Part shown: positions 8,317 through 15,600 of the stretch, piece by piece
Numbering within the stretch: position 1 is the first letter of the stretch
How the letters are laid out: every line of letters begins with the position of its first letter
Assembly: GCF_003634215.1 (NCBI RefSeq)
Contig: NZ_RBWX01000007.1
Coordinates: 1,474,945 to 1,538,944 of the forward strand
Source: Sphingosinicella microcystinivorans
GTDB lineage: Bacteria > Pseudomonadota > Alphaproteobacteria > Sphingomonadales > Sphingomonadaceae
Direction of reading: 5' to 3'
Length of the DNA: 64,000 bases
Position numbers and translations under genes: made by a program
Notes under the pieces: model-generated
What the model saw: only the letters and a program-made list of their open reading frames with translations
What the model was told of the DNA's origin: nothing
Database searches by the model: none

Positions 8317-9837
8317 TTACTCGGCCGGCTCCAGCAGGCGTTCCTTGGCGATCTTCTCGCGCCAAACGAGCGGGGCGAGGTGGTGGACGTTCTTGCCCTC
8401 GCTGTCGACGGCGACGGTGACGGGGAAGTCCTTCACCTCGAACTCGTAGATCGCTTCCATGCCGAGGTCTTCGAAGCCGACGACCTTGCTGCCCTTGATG
8501 GCGCGCGCGACGAGGTAGGCCGCGCCGCCTACCGCCATCAGGTAAGCGCTCTTGTGGTCGCGGATCGCGTCCACCGCCATCGGACCGCGTTCGGCCTTGC
8601 CGACCATGGCGATGAGGCCCTGTTCCAGCATCATGCGCGTGAACTTGTCCATGCGCGTGGCCGTGGTCGGGCCTGCCGGGCCGACGACTTCCTCGCCCAC
8701 GGGATCGACCGGCCCGACGTAATAGATCACGCGCCCCTTGAACTCGACAGGCAGGGGCTCGCCCTTGGCCAGCATGTCCTGGATGCGCTTGTGCGCGGCA
8801 TCGCGCCCGGTGAGCATCTTGCCACTCAGCAGCAGCCGGTCACCCTGCTTCCAGCTCTGCACGACTTCCGGCGTCAGCGCATCGAGATCGACGCGGATCG
8901 CTTCCTTCGAAGGTGTCCATTCCACCTTCGGCCAGTCCGCGAGGTCCGGCGCTTCGAGGTAGGCGGGGCCCGAGCCATCGAGCACGAAGTGCGCGTGGCG
9001 GGTGGCGGCGCAGTTCGGGATCATCGCGACGGGCTTCGATGCGGCGTGCGTCGGGCAGTCGTAGATCTTGACGTCAAGCACGGTCGCAAGGCCGCCGAGG
9101 CCCTGCGCGCCGATGCCGAGCGCGTTCACCTTGTCGTAGATTTCGATGCGCAGCGCCTCGATCTCGTTCTGCGGCCCGCGCGCCTTCAGCTCCGACATGT
9201 CGATCGCTTCCATCAGCGATTCCTTCGCGAGCAGCATGGCCTTTTCGGCAGTACCGCCGATGCCGATGCCGAGCATTCCCGGCGGGCACCAGCCGGCGCC
9301 CATCTGCGGCACCATCTCCAGCACCCAGTCGACGATGGAATCGCTGGGGTTCAGCATCTTGAACTTGGACTTGTTCTCGCTGCCGCCGCCCTTCGCCGCG
9401 ACGGTGATCTCCACCGTGTCGCCGGGCACCATCTCGATGTGGACCACGGCCGGCGTGTTGTCCCTGGTGTTCTTTCGCGAAAACGCCGGGTCCGAAACGA
9501 TCGAGGCGCGCAGGCGATTTTCCGGGTGGAGGTAGGCACGGCGCACGCCTTCGTCGACCATTTCCTGAACAGTTTTCGTGGCTTGCCACTGAACGTTCAT
9601 ACCGATTTTCACGAACGCCGTGACAATTCCGGTGTCCTGGCAGATCGGGCGGTGGCCTTCTGCGCACATCCGGCTGTTCGTCAGAATTTGCGCAATCGCG
9701 TCCTTTGCGGCCGGTCCCTGTTCCAGTTCGTACGCGCGTCCGAGCGCGCGAATATAGTCCATGGGGTGGTAGTAGCTGATGTACTGAAGCGCGTCGGCGA
9801 CCGACTCAATGACGTCTTCTTCGCGGATCACCGCCAT
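8317..9837 (-). CDS. fumA: Fumarate hydratase, class I (iron-sulfur)
   Basis: This enzyme interconverts fumarate and malate in the TCA cycle using an oxygen-sensitive [4Fe-4S] cluster. The 506-residue protein is a single-chain class I fumarase: the amino-terminal alpha domain contains CAEGHRPICQDTG and GAGWCPPGMLGIGIGGT, and the carboxy-terminal beta domain GPTTATRMDKF and RGPMAVDAI. Conserved cysteines that would ligate the cluster are visible in each of the first segments. The ATG at 9837 has GAGAGGG upstream. It is transcribed divergently from nrdA across a 420-base intergenic region. Confidence 0.95.
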   Translation of the reverse strand: MAVIREEDVIESVADALQYISYYHPMDYIRALGRAYELEQGPAAKDAIAQILTNSRMCAEGHRPICQDTGIVTAFVKIGMNVQWQATKTVQEMVDEGVRRAYLHPENRLRASIVSDPAFSRKNTRDNTPAVVHIEMVPGDTVEITVAAKGGGSENKSKFKMLNPSDSIVDWVLEMVPQMGAGWCPPGMLGIGIGGTAEKAMLLAKESLMEAIDMSELKARGPQNEIEALRIEIYDKVNALGIGAQGLGGLATVLDVKIYDCPTHAASKPVAMIPNCAATRHAHFVLDGSGPAYLEAPDLADWPKVEWTPSKEAIRVDLDALTPEVVQSWKQGDRLLLSGKMLTGRDAAHKRIQDMLAKGEPLPVEFKGRVIYYVGPVDPVGEEVVGPAGPTTATRMDKFTRMMLEQGLIAMVGKAERGPMAVDAIRDHKSAYLMAVGGAAYLVARAIKGSKVVGFEDLGMEAIYEFEVKDFPVTVAVDSEGKNVHHLAPLVWREKIAKERLLEPAE

Positions 9838-10257
9838 CGAAAAGCCCTCTCGAAATGTCCGATTTGGGGGCGGTGATTAGCCATCGCCGAGGGCTTCGTC
9901 CACTAGTGTCTTGCACGGATTCTTCAAGCGATTCAGCTAAGTGCCTGATCTCGTCAAAAAAACTTAATTCGTGCAAAAAACCCCCTTGCGTTAGTCGGCG
10001 CTTCACCACAAAGTCTGGTTCTGGGACCGGGGGGTCACCACAACAGCTTGTGTCACACGGGAAACGATCCGTTCCCGGGGCAGGGCTGGTTTTGCCCCCT
10101 TGGTCCGGCGAGAAATCGCCGGGGCCTGTGGATTACGAGGATATCGGGGACGGCGCGACATCGCCCGTATCCGTTGCGGAAAACACCCGCTACCCCATAT
10201 CCGCAGGACCCCTTGACGAATTTGGAACGAAGCAGGAACATAGGGGAGTCGGCTCAG
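9838..10257. promoter_or_regulatory. Divergent fumA/nrdA intergenic region (420 bp)
   Basis: No gene is supported here. The fumA-proximal part is AT-rich (poly-A runs at about 9956-9984) and should hold the promoters; a TTGACG on the minus strand near 9954 is a weak -35 candidate for fumA. The nrdA-proximal part holds a chain of hairpins (listed separately). The nrdA reading frame stays open upstream to 10048, but that stretch does not look like protein. Confidence 0.5.
10039..10172 (+). promoter_or_regulatory. Array of five consecutive hairpins in the nrdA leader
   Basis: Five potential stem-loops follow one another. They are CACAA/TTGTG at 10039-10052; CGGGAA/TTCCCG at 10058-10077; GGGGCA/TGCCCC at 10077-10098; a perfect CCGGCGA/TCGCCGG stem with a GAAA tetraloop at 10105-10122; and GGATA..CGGG/CCCG..TATCC at 10139-10172. 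The array ends 85 bases before the nrdA start. I do not recognise a cobalamin riboswitch or another known aptamer. It could be a structured leader RNA controlling ribonucleotide reductase, or a set of protein-binding palindromes. The pairings are seen; the function is inferred. Confidence 0.5.
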
Positions 10258-12123
10258 ATGGATTTCAGTGGCGTGGATACGGCGACTCTTGACGGCGACC
10301 TCGACGTTGCGGCGGCACGCCCGCGCGGCGCGAATTCGCATGCCGTCGAGATCGACCATGGCCGCGACGCGCTCCTCACCGATTTCGGTCGGGAGACGCT
10401 CGAGGATCGCTACCTGCTGCCAGGCGAGAAGCCGCAGGATTTGTTTGCCCGCGTCGCCGCGGCTTACGCGGACGACGATGCCCACGCGCAGCGTCTTTAC
10501 GACTATATCTCGCGCCTGTGGTTCATGCCCGCGACGCCCGTGCTCTCGAACGGCGGCACCGGGCGCGGCCTTCCCATCTCCTGCTACCTCAACAGCGTGT
10601 CGGACAGCCTGGAAGGCATCGTCGGCACGTGGAACGAGAACGTCTGGCTTGCCTCCAAGGGCGGCGGCATCGGCACCTATTGGGGCCATGTCCGCGGCAT
10701 CGGAGAGCCCGTGGGCCTGAACGGCAAGACGTCGGGCATCGTCCCGTTCGTGCGCGTCATGGATTCACTGACACTGGCGATAAGCCAGGGATCGCTGAGG
10801 CGGGGATCCGCAGCTTGCTACCTCGACATCTCGCACCCGGAGATCGAAGAGTTTCTCGAAATCCGCAAGCCTTCCGGTGATTTCAACCGCAAGGCCTTGA
10901 ACCTCCATCACGGTGTCCTCGTTACGGACGCTTTCATGGAGGCCGTGCGAGATGGTCTTCCCTTCGATCTCCTGAGCCCGAAGGACGGTTCCAAGCGTGG
11001 TCAGGTGGATGCGCGCGCGCTGTTCCAGAAGCTGGTCGAAACCCGGCTGGCGACGGGCGAGCCGTACATCATCTTCATCGATCACGTGAACAACACGATG
11101 CCCAAGCATCAGCGCGACGTCGGCCTCAAGGTCACCACGTCGAACCTGTGCTCGGAAATCACGCTGCCCACGGGCGTCGACCAGCACGGCAAGGACCGCA
11201 CGGCGGTGTGCTGCCTCTCCAGCCTCAATCTCGATACGTGGGATGAGTGGTCGAAGGACAAGCAGTTCATCGAGGACGTGATGCGCTTCCTCGACAACGT
11301 GCTCAGCGACTATATCGAGCGGGCGCCGAGCGAGATGGAGCGCGCGAAATATGCCGCCGCGCGCGAGCGCTCCGTGGGTCTTGGCGTCATGGGCTTCCAC
11401 AGCTTCCTGCAGGCGCGCGGCATTCCGTTCGAAGGCGCGATGGCGAAATCGTGGAACCTCAAGATCTTCCGCCACATCCGCGCGCACGTGGACGAAGCTT
11501 CGATGCTGCTCGCGACCGAACGCGGCGCCTGCCCGGATGCCGAGGACATGGGCGTGATGGAGCGTTTCTCGTGCAAGATGGCGATCGCGCCGACCGCGTC
11601 GATCAGCATCATCTGCGGCGGCACGTCGGCCTGCATCGAACCGATCCCCGCGAACATCTACACGCACAAGACGCTGTCGGGCAGCTTTACCGTCCGCAAC
11701 CCGCACCTGGAAAAGGTGCTGGAGGAGAAGGCGAAGAACAGCGACAAGATATGGAGCTCGATCCTGGAGCGCGGCGGCTCCGTCCAGCACCTCGATTTCC
11801 TCACGCCCGAGGAAAAGGCGACGTTCCGCACGGCGTTCGAGATCGATCAGCGCTGGCTGCTCGAACTGGCCGGCGACCGCACGCCCTATATCGATCAGGC
11901 GCAGAGCCTCAATCTGTTCCTGCCGGCGGACATCGAGAAGTGGGATCTTCTGATGATGCACTACCGGGCGTGGGAGCTGGGCATCAAGTCGCTCTACTAT
12001 TGCCGGTCCAAGTCCATCCAGCGCGCGGGCTTCGCGGGCGGCGTGGAGGCGGACAACACCATCAACCTCAAGCAGATCGAGGTTGATGTGAAGGACTACG
12101 ACGAGTGTCTGGCCTGCCAGTAG
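10258..12123 (+). CDS. nrdA: Ribonucleoside-diphosphate reductase alpha subunit, class Ia
   Basis: NrdA carries the catalytic site that reduces ribonucleoside diphosphates to deoxyribonucleotides. The 621-residue protein shows all active-site residues: Cys109 (PISCYLN), the SNLCSEI motif with Asn296, Cys298 and Glu300, Cys318 (AVCCLSS), the radical-relay Tyr580-Tyr581 (SLYYC), and a carboxy-terminal CLAC pair that would exchange disulfides with thioredoxin or glutaredoxin. The amino-terminal ATP-cone of E. coli NrdA is absent. ATG 10258 is chosen for its AGGGGAG site; the frame is open further upstream. It is separated from nrdB by a small extra gene. Confidence 0.95.
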   Translation: MDFSGVDTATLDGDLDVAAARPRGANSHAVEIDHGRDALLTDFGRETLEDRYLLPGEKPQDLFARVAAAYADDDAHAQRLYDYISRLWFMPATPVLSNGGTGRGLPISCYLNSVSDSLEGIVGTWNENVWLASKGGGIGTYWGHVRGIGEPVGLNGKTSGIVPFVRVMDSLTLAISQGSLRRGSAACYLDISHPEIEEFLEIRKPSGDFNRKALNLHHGVLVTDAFMEAVRDGLPFDLLSPKDGSKRGQVDARALFQKLVETRLATGEPYIIFIDHVNNTMPKHQRDVGLKVTTSNLCSEITLPTGVDQHGKDRTAVCCLSSLNLDTWDEWSKDKQFIEDVMRFLDNVLSDYIERAPSEMERAKYAAARERSVGLGVMGFHSFLQARGIPFEGAMAKSWNLKIFRHIRAHVDEASMLLATERGACPDAEDMGVMERFSCKMAIAPTASISIICGGTSACIEPIPANIYTHKTLSGSFTVRNPHLEKVLEEKAKNSDKIWSSILERGGSVQHLDFLTPEEKATFRTAFEIDQRWLLELAGDRTPYIDQAQSLNLFLPADIEKWDLLMMHYRAWELGIKSLYYCRSKSIQRAGFAGGVEADNTINLKQIEVDVKDYDECLACQ

Positions 12124-12132
12124 GGGTGGGAC

Positions 12133-12369
12133 ATGCGTGTGGTTGATGATATTGTTCGGGTGTTAAAAGATCTCGGTGGGCAAGGCTGCTACGACGAGAT
12201 TTATCGTGGAATGGAAAAGCTGCGTGGACCTCTTTCAGAGGGCAGGCGCGCAAGTATCAGAGCTCGTATCGAAGAGCATTCGTCTGACACGAGAACTTGG
12301 AATGGTTTGAAGCCAGACTTGTTTCGTTCAGTAGAAGGTTTGGGTGCCGGAGTTTGGGCGCTTCGGTAA
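12133..12369 (+). CDS. Small winged-helix-like protein inserted between nrdA and nrdB
   Basis: This 78-residue protein begins nine bases after nrdA with a good GGGGTGGG site. The pattern IVRVLKDLGGQGCYDEIYRGM ... ASIRARIEEHSSD ... DLFRSVEGLGAGVWALR resembles the small winged-helix (HARE/ASXL-type) DNA-binding domain often seen at the ends of restriction or HNH proteins; here it stands alone. Its base composition is visibly more AT-rich than the nrd genes, suggesting acquisition. A 55-base AT-rich gap separates it from nrdB. Whether it regulates nrd is unknown; the fold assignment is by pattern only. Confidence 0.65.
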   Translation: MRVVDDIVRVLKDLGGQGCYDEIYRGMEKLRGPLSEGRRASIRARIEEHSSDTRTWNGLKPDLFRSVEGLGAGVWALR

Positions 12370-12424
12370 AAATTCTAGTTTATTAAGTTTCGGCCTTTAG
12401 CGAATAAGCTCGGAGTTATAAATA

Positions 12425-13465
12425 ATGCCTCTTCTGCAAGCCTCCAAGCAGTACAAGCCCTTCGAATATCCGTGGGCATACGACTATTGGAAGCTCCAGC
12501 AGCAGCTCCATTGGCTGCCCGAGGAAGTGCCCTTGGGCGAGGATTGCCGGGACTGGGCGCAGAAGCTCTCGGATCACGAGCGCAACCTGCTCACGCAGAT
12601 CTTCCGCTTCTTCACGCAGGCCGACGTCGAGGTGCAGGATTGCTACCACGAGAAATACGGCCGCGTCTTCAAGCCCACCGAGATCAAGATGATGCTGACA
12701 GCGTTCAGCAACATGGAGACGGTGCACATCGCCGCCTACAGCCACCTGCTCGACACGATCGGTATGCCCGAAAGCGAGTACGGCATGTTCCTTCAGTACA
12801 AGGAAATGAAGGACAAGCACGATTACCTCGCGACCTTCGGCGTGGATACGGACGAGGATATCGCGAAGACGCTCGCCATGTTCGGCGGCTTCACGGAAGG
12901 GCTGCAGCTCTTCGCCAGCTTCGCGATGCTGATGAACTTCCCGCGTCACAACAAGATGAAGGGTATGGGCCAGATCGTCAGCTGGTCGGTGCGCGACGAG
13001 AGCCTCCACTGCGAAGGCATCATCAAGCTTTTCCACACCTTCTGCCAGGAGCGGGACTGCCTGACGCCCGCGATGCGCAAGGAAATCCGCGACACCTGCT
13101 ATCACACGGTCGATCTGGAGGACGCGTTCGTCGATCTGGCGTTCGAGATGGGCCCGGTGCCCGGCATGACGCCCGACGACATCAAGAACTACATCCGCTT
13201 CATCGCCGATTGGCGGCTCAGCCAGCTCGGGCTGAAGCCGATCTACAAGATCAGCGAACACCCGCTGCCGTGGCTCGCGCCGCTGCTGAACGGCGTGGAG
13301 CACGCCAACTTCTTCGAAACCCGCGCCACCGAATATTCAAAAGCCGCCACCAAGGGCAGCTGGAACGACGTGTGGGACGCCTTCGACAAGCGCAAATCCG
13401 CGAAGATCACTACCGCCGCCAACGAGGCGGGTGAAGAGCAGGGACTGCTGGGGGTGGCGGAGTAG
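12425..13465 (+). CDS. nrdB: Ribonucleoside-diphosphate reductase beta subunit, class Ia
   Basis: NrdB supplies the tyrosyl radical from a diiron site to NrdA. The 346-residue protein carries the pattern E98-T-V-H101-I-A-A-Y105, matching the diiron ligands and radical tyrosine of E. coli NrdB (E115, H118, Y122), and a second ligand set around RDESLHCEG. There is no carboxy-terminal ATP-cone. The ATG at 12425 lies in an AT-rich leader with GGAG upstream. The gene probably shares a transcript with nrdA although the extra gene at 12133 separates them. Confidence 0.95.
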   Translation: MPLLQASKQYKPFEYPWAYDYWKLQQQLHWLPEEVPLGEDCRDWAQKLSDHERNLLTQIFRFFTQADVEVQDCYHEKYGRVFKPTEIKMMLTAFSNMETVHIAAYSHLLDTIGMPESEYGMFLQYKEMKDKHDYLATFGVDTDEDIAKTLAMFGGFTEGLQLFASFAMLMNFPRHNKMKGMGQIVSWSVRDESLHCEGIIKLFHTFCQERDCLTPAMRKEIRDTCYHTVDLEDAFVDLAFEMGPVPGMTPDDIKNYIRFIADWRLSQLGLKPIYKISEHPLPWLAPLLNGVEHANFFETRATEYSKAATKGSWNDVWDAFDKRKSAKITTAANEAGEEQGLLGVAE

Positions 13466-13470
13466 GGACC

Positions 13471-13662
13471 ATGCCGTTTGTCAGCTCGTCGGCAATGAGC
13501 CGGGTCGAGTATGACGAAACGACACGGCAACTCGATATCTGGTTCACCGATAGTGGCCGTTACAGCTATTATGGCGTTCCTCTATGGATATACGAAGGGC
13601 TGCTTGCGGCGCCCTCAAAGGGTGCGTATTTCAATACCCACATTCGGGACCGATACACCTGA
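13471..13662 (+). CDS. KTSC domain protein
   Basis: This 63-residue protein is essentially one KTSC domain. It shows the motif progression SSAMSRVEYDE, LDIWFTDSGRYSYYGVP, and the end SKGAYFNTHIRDRY, which fits the KTSC family well. Family members occur alone or attached to RNA-related domains and have no firm function. The ATG is five bases after the nrdB stop and uses a GGAGTAGGG site overlapping the end of nrdB, so it is probably translated from the nrd transcript. Confidence 0.8.
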   Translation: MPFVSSSAMSRVEYDETTRQLDIWFTDSGRYSYYGVPLWIYEGLLAAPSKGAYFNTHIRDRYT

Positions 13663-13741
13663 CCAAGTGTGTGTGGTGGTAAATCCACAAGTCTGAATGG
13701 CCGATAGCGACCCAAAAGCAGACGTTGCGATTTTCGATTAG

Positions 13742-14059
13742 ATGCAGAAAGATCATCGAATGATCGAAGATGCCATTAGCGAAGTGGGCATTAGTGAGGA
13801 CGGCGGTCTTTATGTTCGTCCCTCGTCAACGACTTTCGAGTATATCTGGCGTGCCGCAGTGGAGGTTCATTGGGACCTCCAGAATCGTCGGTTATTCGGT
13901 CCTAAGCCGAGAGAATGGACCTACGTAGATTGGTTCAAACAAATCGTTGCGGCTGTGGCCGACGAGTATGGAATTCTGCTTCGGCTGACTCCGCAAACGG
14001 CCTGGGCCAATATTTCCGATACCATCCGAACTGAGATAACGTCTGCGGTTCAGCCATAG
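13742..14059 (+). CDS. Hypothetical protein, accessory islet
   Basis: This 105-residue protein is tryptophan-rich (YIWRAAVEVHWD, PREWTYVDWFKQI, PQTAWANI) and acidic, without signal peptide or membrane segment. I do not recognise its family. The ATG at 13742 and another at 13760 are both possible and neither has a clear ribosome-binding site. Base composition is more AT-rich than the flanking housekeeping genes. It sits between nrdB/KTSC and a toxin-antitoxin locus, consistent with an acquired gene, but no function is claimed. Confidence 0.5.
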   Translation: MQKDHRMIEDAISEVGISEDGGLYVRPSSTTFEYIWRAAVEVHWDLQNRRLFGPKPREWTYVDWFKQIVAAVADEYGILLRLTPQTAWANISDTIRTEITSAVQP

Positions 14060-14110
14060 CGTCCGCTTCCCACCTTATCCCAGACGTTCAGCTGTCGATG
14101 GCGCAAAGAC

Positions 14111-14404
14111 CTAAATCAGCACGCGTTCTGCGCTCATCGCGGCGTGAAGCACACGCACAATGCGAACGCCCTGATCGCCGACGGCATAAAAGATACGATG
14201 GCTGCGGCAGGGTAGGGCCCGATAGGGGTTCCTGAGATTGGTGCAGAGCGTTCCCGCCTCCGGGTGCCGCGAGAGCAGTTCAAAGCTCTGCTTTAGTTTC
14301 GCCATGTAGACGTCGGCGACTTCCTACCCGAATTCGGCTTCGCTCCATTCATAGATATGCGCGAGGTCGGCGAGCGCCGCCTCGGTGAAACGGACGTCAG
14401 CCAC
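14111..14404 (-). pseudogene. parE: ParE/RelE-type toxin gene interrupted by an in-frame amber codon
   Basis: Reading from a GTG at 14404, the frame encodes ADVRFTEAALADLAHIYEW and SEAEFG, then a TAG at 14326-14324, then EVADVYMAKLKQSFELL and the typical carboxy end SHRIFYAVGDQGVRIVRVLHA. Read through, it would be a ParE toxin of normal length (about 97 residues). As it stands the product stops after 26 residues; an internal ATG at 14305 could give a 64-residue carboxy-terminal piece. The GTG overlaps the antitoxin stop by eight bases, as in functional parDE pairs. CAG to TAG is the simplest explanation. Confidence 0.8.
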
Positions 14405-14642
14405 GCGCGCGGCGGCGTTTCTGGTGGTCTGCGATCACATCGTCGATGGTGCGCTTGCTGATACCCGACTTCTCCCCTGCATCGAGCGCGGCTTCCAGCG
14501 CCGCCAGTTCGTCCGCCCGTTCCTGATCCCGCCGGATCAGGTCGCGCACATAGTCGCTGGTGCTGCTGTAGCGGCCTTCGGCCACGCGGTGTTCCGCCCA
14601 ACTTTTTAGGGCGTCGGGGATCGAGACGTTCATCTGTGCCAT
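14397..14642 (-). CDS. parD: ParD-type ribbon-helix-helix antitoxin
   Basis: This 81-residue antitoxin begins MAQMNVSIPDALKSWAEHRV, a ribbon-helix-helix DNA-binding region, continues SSTSDYVRDLIRRDQ, and ends in an acidic-to-basic tail (DVIADHQKRRRARG) that would wrap the toxin. Such proteins neutralise ParE and repress their own promoter. The gene is intact, and its start codon lies at the edge of a perfect palindrome (14642-14677). The partner toxin gene, overlapping by eight bases, carries a nonsense codon. An ATG at 14633 is a possible alternative start. Confidence 0.85.
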   Translation of the reverse strand: MAQMNVSIPDALKSWAEHRVAEGRYSSTSDYVRDLIRRDQERADELAALEAALDAGEKSGISKRTIDDVIADHQKRRRARG

Positions 14643-14677
14643 GTCTATCTTTATAGCATTTCCTATAAAGATAGACA
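14642..14677. promoter_or_regulatory. Palindromic operator at the parD start
   Basis: TGTCTATCTTTATA (14642-14655) is repeated perfectly inverted as TATAAAGATAGACA (14664-14677) around the eight bases GCATTTCC. The left arm touches the parD initiation codon, and the AT-rich arms include TATAAA-like hexamers. Ribbon-helix-helix antitoxins bind palindromes of this sort to autoregulate. The repeat is seen directly; ParD binding is inferred from family behaviour. Confidence 0.75.
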
Positions 14678-14689
14678 AGCATTCCTCGT

Positions 14690-15028
14690 TCAACCCGCGC
14701 GCCGCATCAGCAGCCACAGGCACGCCAGCACCACCACGATGTCGATGACAACGAACGCCGTGCCGATCGGCGTCCAGCCGCCTTTGCCGGACGCGTTCGC
14801 GGCGAAGGAGAGCGCTGCGCCGATCGCGGGCAGGATGAGCCCTGCCCAGAGCGCCCGGCGCCCGTCGCCGCGCCACAGGAACACGCCGATCAGGAAATAG
14901 GCCACGCCGAACGCCGCCGTGATGGCGAGTTCCGGGCTCATCGGCCGCATGGCGAGCAATGCGACGTGTCCCGCGCCTGTCAGCAGCATCAGCGTGCCCG
15001 CGCTCTTGCGTATGAAATCAGCGGTCAT
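14690..15028 (-). CDS. Small four-helix membrane protein
   Basis: This 112-residue protein is composed of four hydrophobic segments (for example GTLMLLTGAGHVALLA, AFGVAYFLIGVFLW, AGLILPAIGAALSFAA and FVVIDIVVVLACLWLLM). No catalytic motif is visible and I do not recognise a named family. The ATG at 15028 is preceded by GGGGGAG; the frame stays open far upstream but that part does not look like protein. It has an unusually long 5' region of 300 bases containing an FNR-like site and hairpins. Confidence 0.65.
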   Translation of the reverse strand: MTADFIRKSAGTLMLLTGAGHVALLAMRPMSPELAITAAFGVAYFLIGVFLWRGDGRRALWAGLILPAIGAALSFAANASGKGGWTPIGTAFVVIDIVVVLACLWLLMRRAG

Positions 15029-15327
15029 GGTTGGTTCTCCCCCGTCTGCACCCGTTCTGAATCGAAGCGGATCGTGATGAGCCGCGCGTGGCGGCGCAAC
15101 GTCTTCAAAACGACAGGAAAGAAATGCGGGGGACAGCAGGAGCGCGCTATCCCCCAAGGAGGAGGTGTTTACTGCGGGGAGGGTCCGCCGGCCCCTTGCG
15201 GAGGGTGGTGGGACGGTAGTCACCGGCGGAACCTCTTTTCTGTAGGTAAAGCAGTGCCGCATTCCGACTTTGATCTGAGTCAAACTCGCTCGCGCCGCCG
15301 TACTTTCGTTCAAAAGAAAACGGCCGT
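15029..15327 (-). promoter_or_regulatory. 299-bp leader with hairpins upstream of the small membrane protein
   Basis: No gene is supported between the DUF167 gene and the membrane protein. Besides the FNR-like box (separate entry) it holds an eight-base perfect inverted repeat, TCCGCCGG with CCGGCGGA (within 15180-15235, about 30 bases apart), and GGGGGA/TCCCCC at about 15128-15155. Read on the minus strand these would fold in the 5' untranslated RNA. I could not match this to a known riboswitch. Confidence 0.4.
15270..15283 (-). promoter_or_regulatory. FNR/FixK-like box
   Basis: The + strand reads TTGATCTGAGTCAA, i.e. TTGAT-N4-GTCAA, one base off the FNR consensus TTGAT-N4-ATCAA and a fit to FixK-type boxes of alphaproteobacteria. 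The only gene it could serve downstream is the membrane protein at 15028. No strong -10 element is evident at the expected distance, so regulation by oxygen is tentative. Confidence 0.45.
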
Positions 15328-15597
15328 TCAGCGCGCGATGTGCAGCAGCTTCTCGCGCGATGTGTCGCCGCGCGCGACGCTGACGGCGGACTTGGGAAGG
15401 CCGAGCGCTTTTGCGACGAGTCGGCAGACGGCGGCGTTCGCCTTGCCGTCCTCGGGCGGGGCGGAGACCCACACGCGGGCGCGCGGCCCTTCGGGCGTGT
15501 CTTCAACGACGATGCGCTCGCCGCCGCGCGCTTTGGGCGTCACCCGCACGGCGAGTGTGTCGCCCGTCGAAACCAGTGCGGCGAGGGCGGTATCCAC
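15328..15597 (-). CDS. DUF167 (YggU-like) family protein
   Basis: This 89-residue protein has the DUF167 pattern: LAVRVTPKARGGERI, VWVSAPPEDGKANAAVCRLVA, and SAVSVARGDTSREKLLHI. The family is small, cytosolic, widely conserved and without an assigned function. Translation starts at a GTG (15597) located four bases after the stop of the upstream membrane-protein gene at 15601-15942, indicating translational coupling. Confidence 0.9.
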   Translation of the reverse strand: MDTALAALVSTGDTLAVRVTPKARGGERIVVEDTPEGPRARVWVSAPPEDGKANAAVCRLVAKALGLPKSAVSVARGDTSREKLLHIAR

Positions 15598-15600
15598 GCT

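Noticed and set aside
10048-10257. Amino-terminal extension of nrdA by 70 codons
   Set aside because: The translated stretch is low in protein-like character, overlaps the hairpin array, and a good ribosome-binding site precedes the ATG at 10258.
9990-10257. Cobalamin riboswitch or NrdR box before nrdA
   Set aside because: No B12-box or the required core was found. ATAT-centred sites at about 10136-10150 and 10191-10206 match the NrdR consensus poorly and are 56 bases apart, not the usual 31-32.
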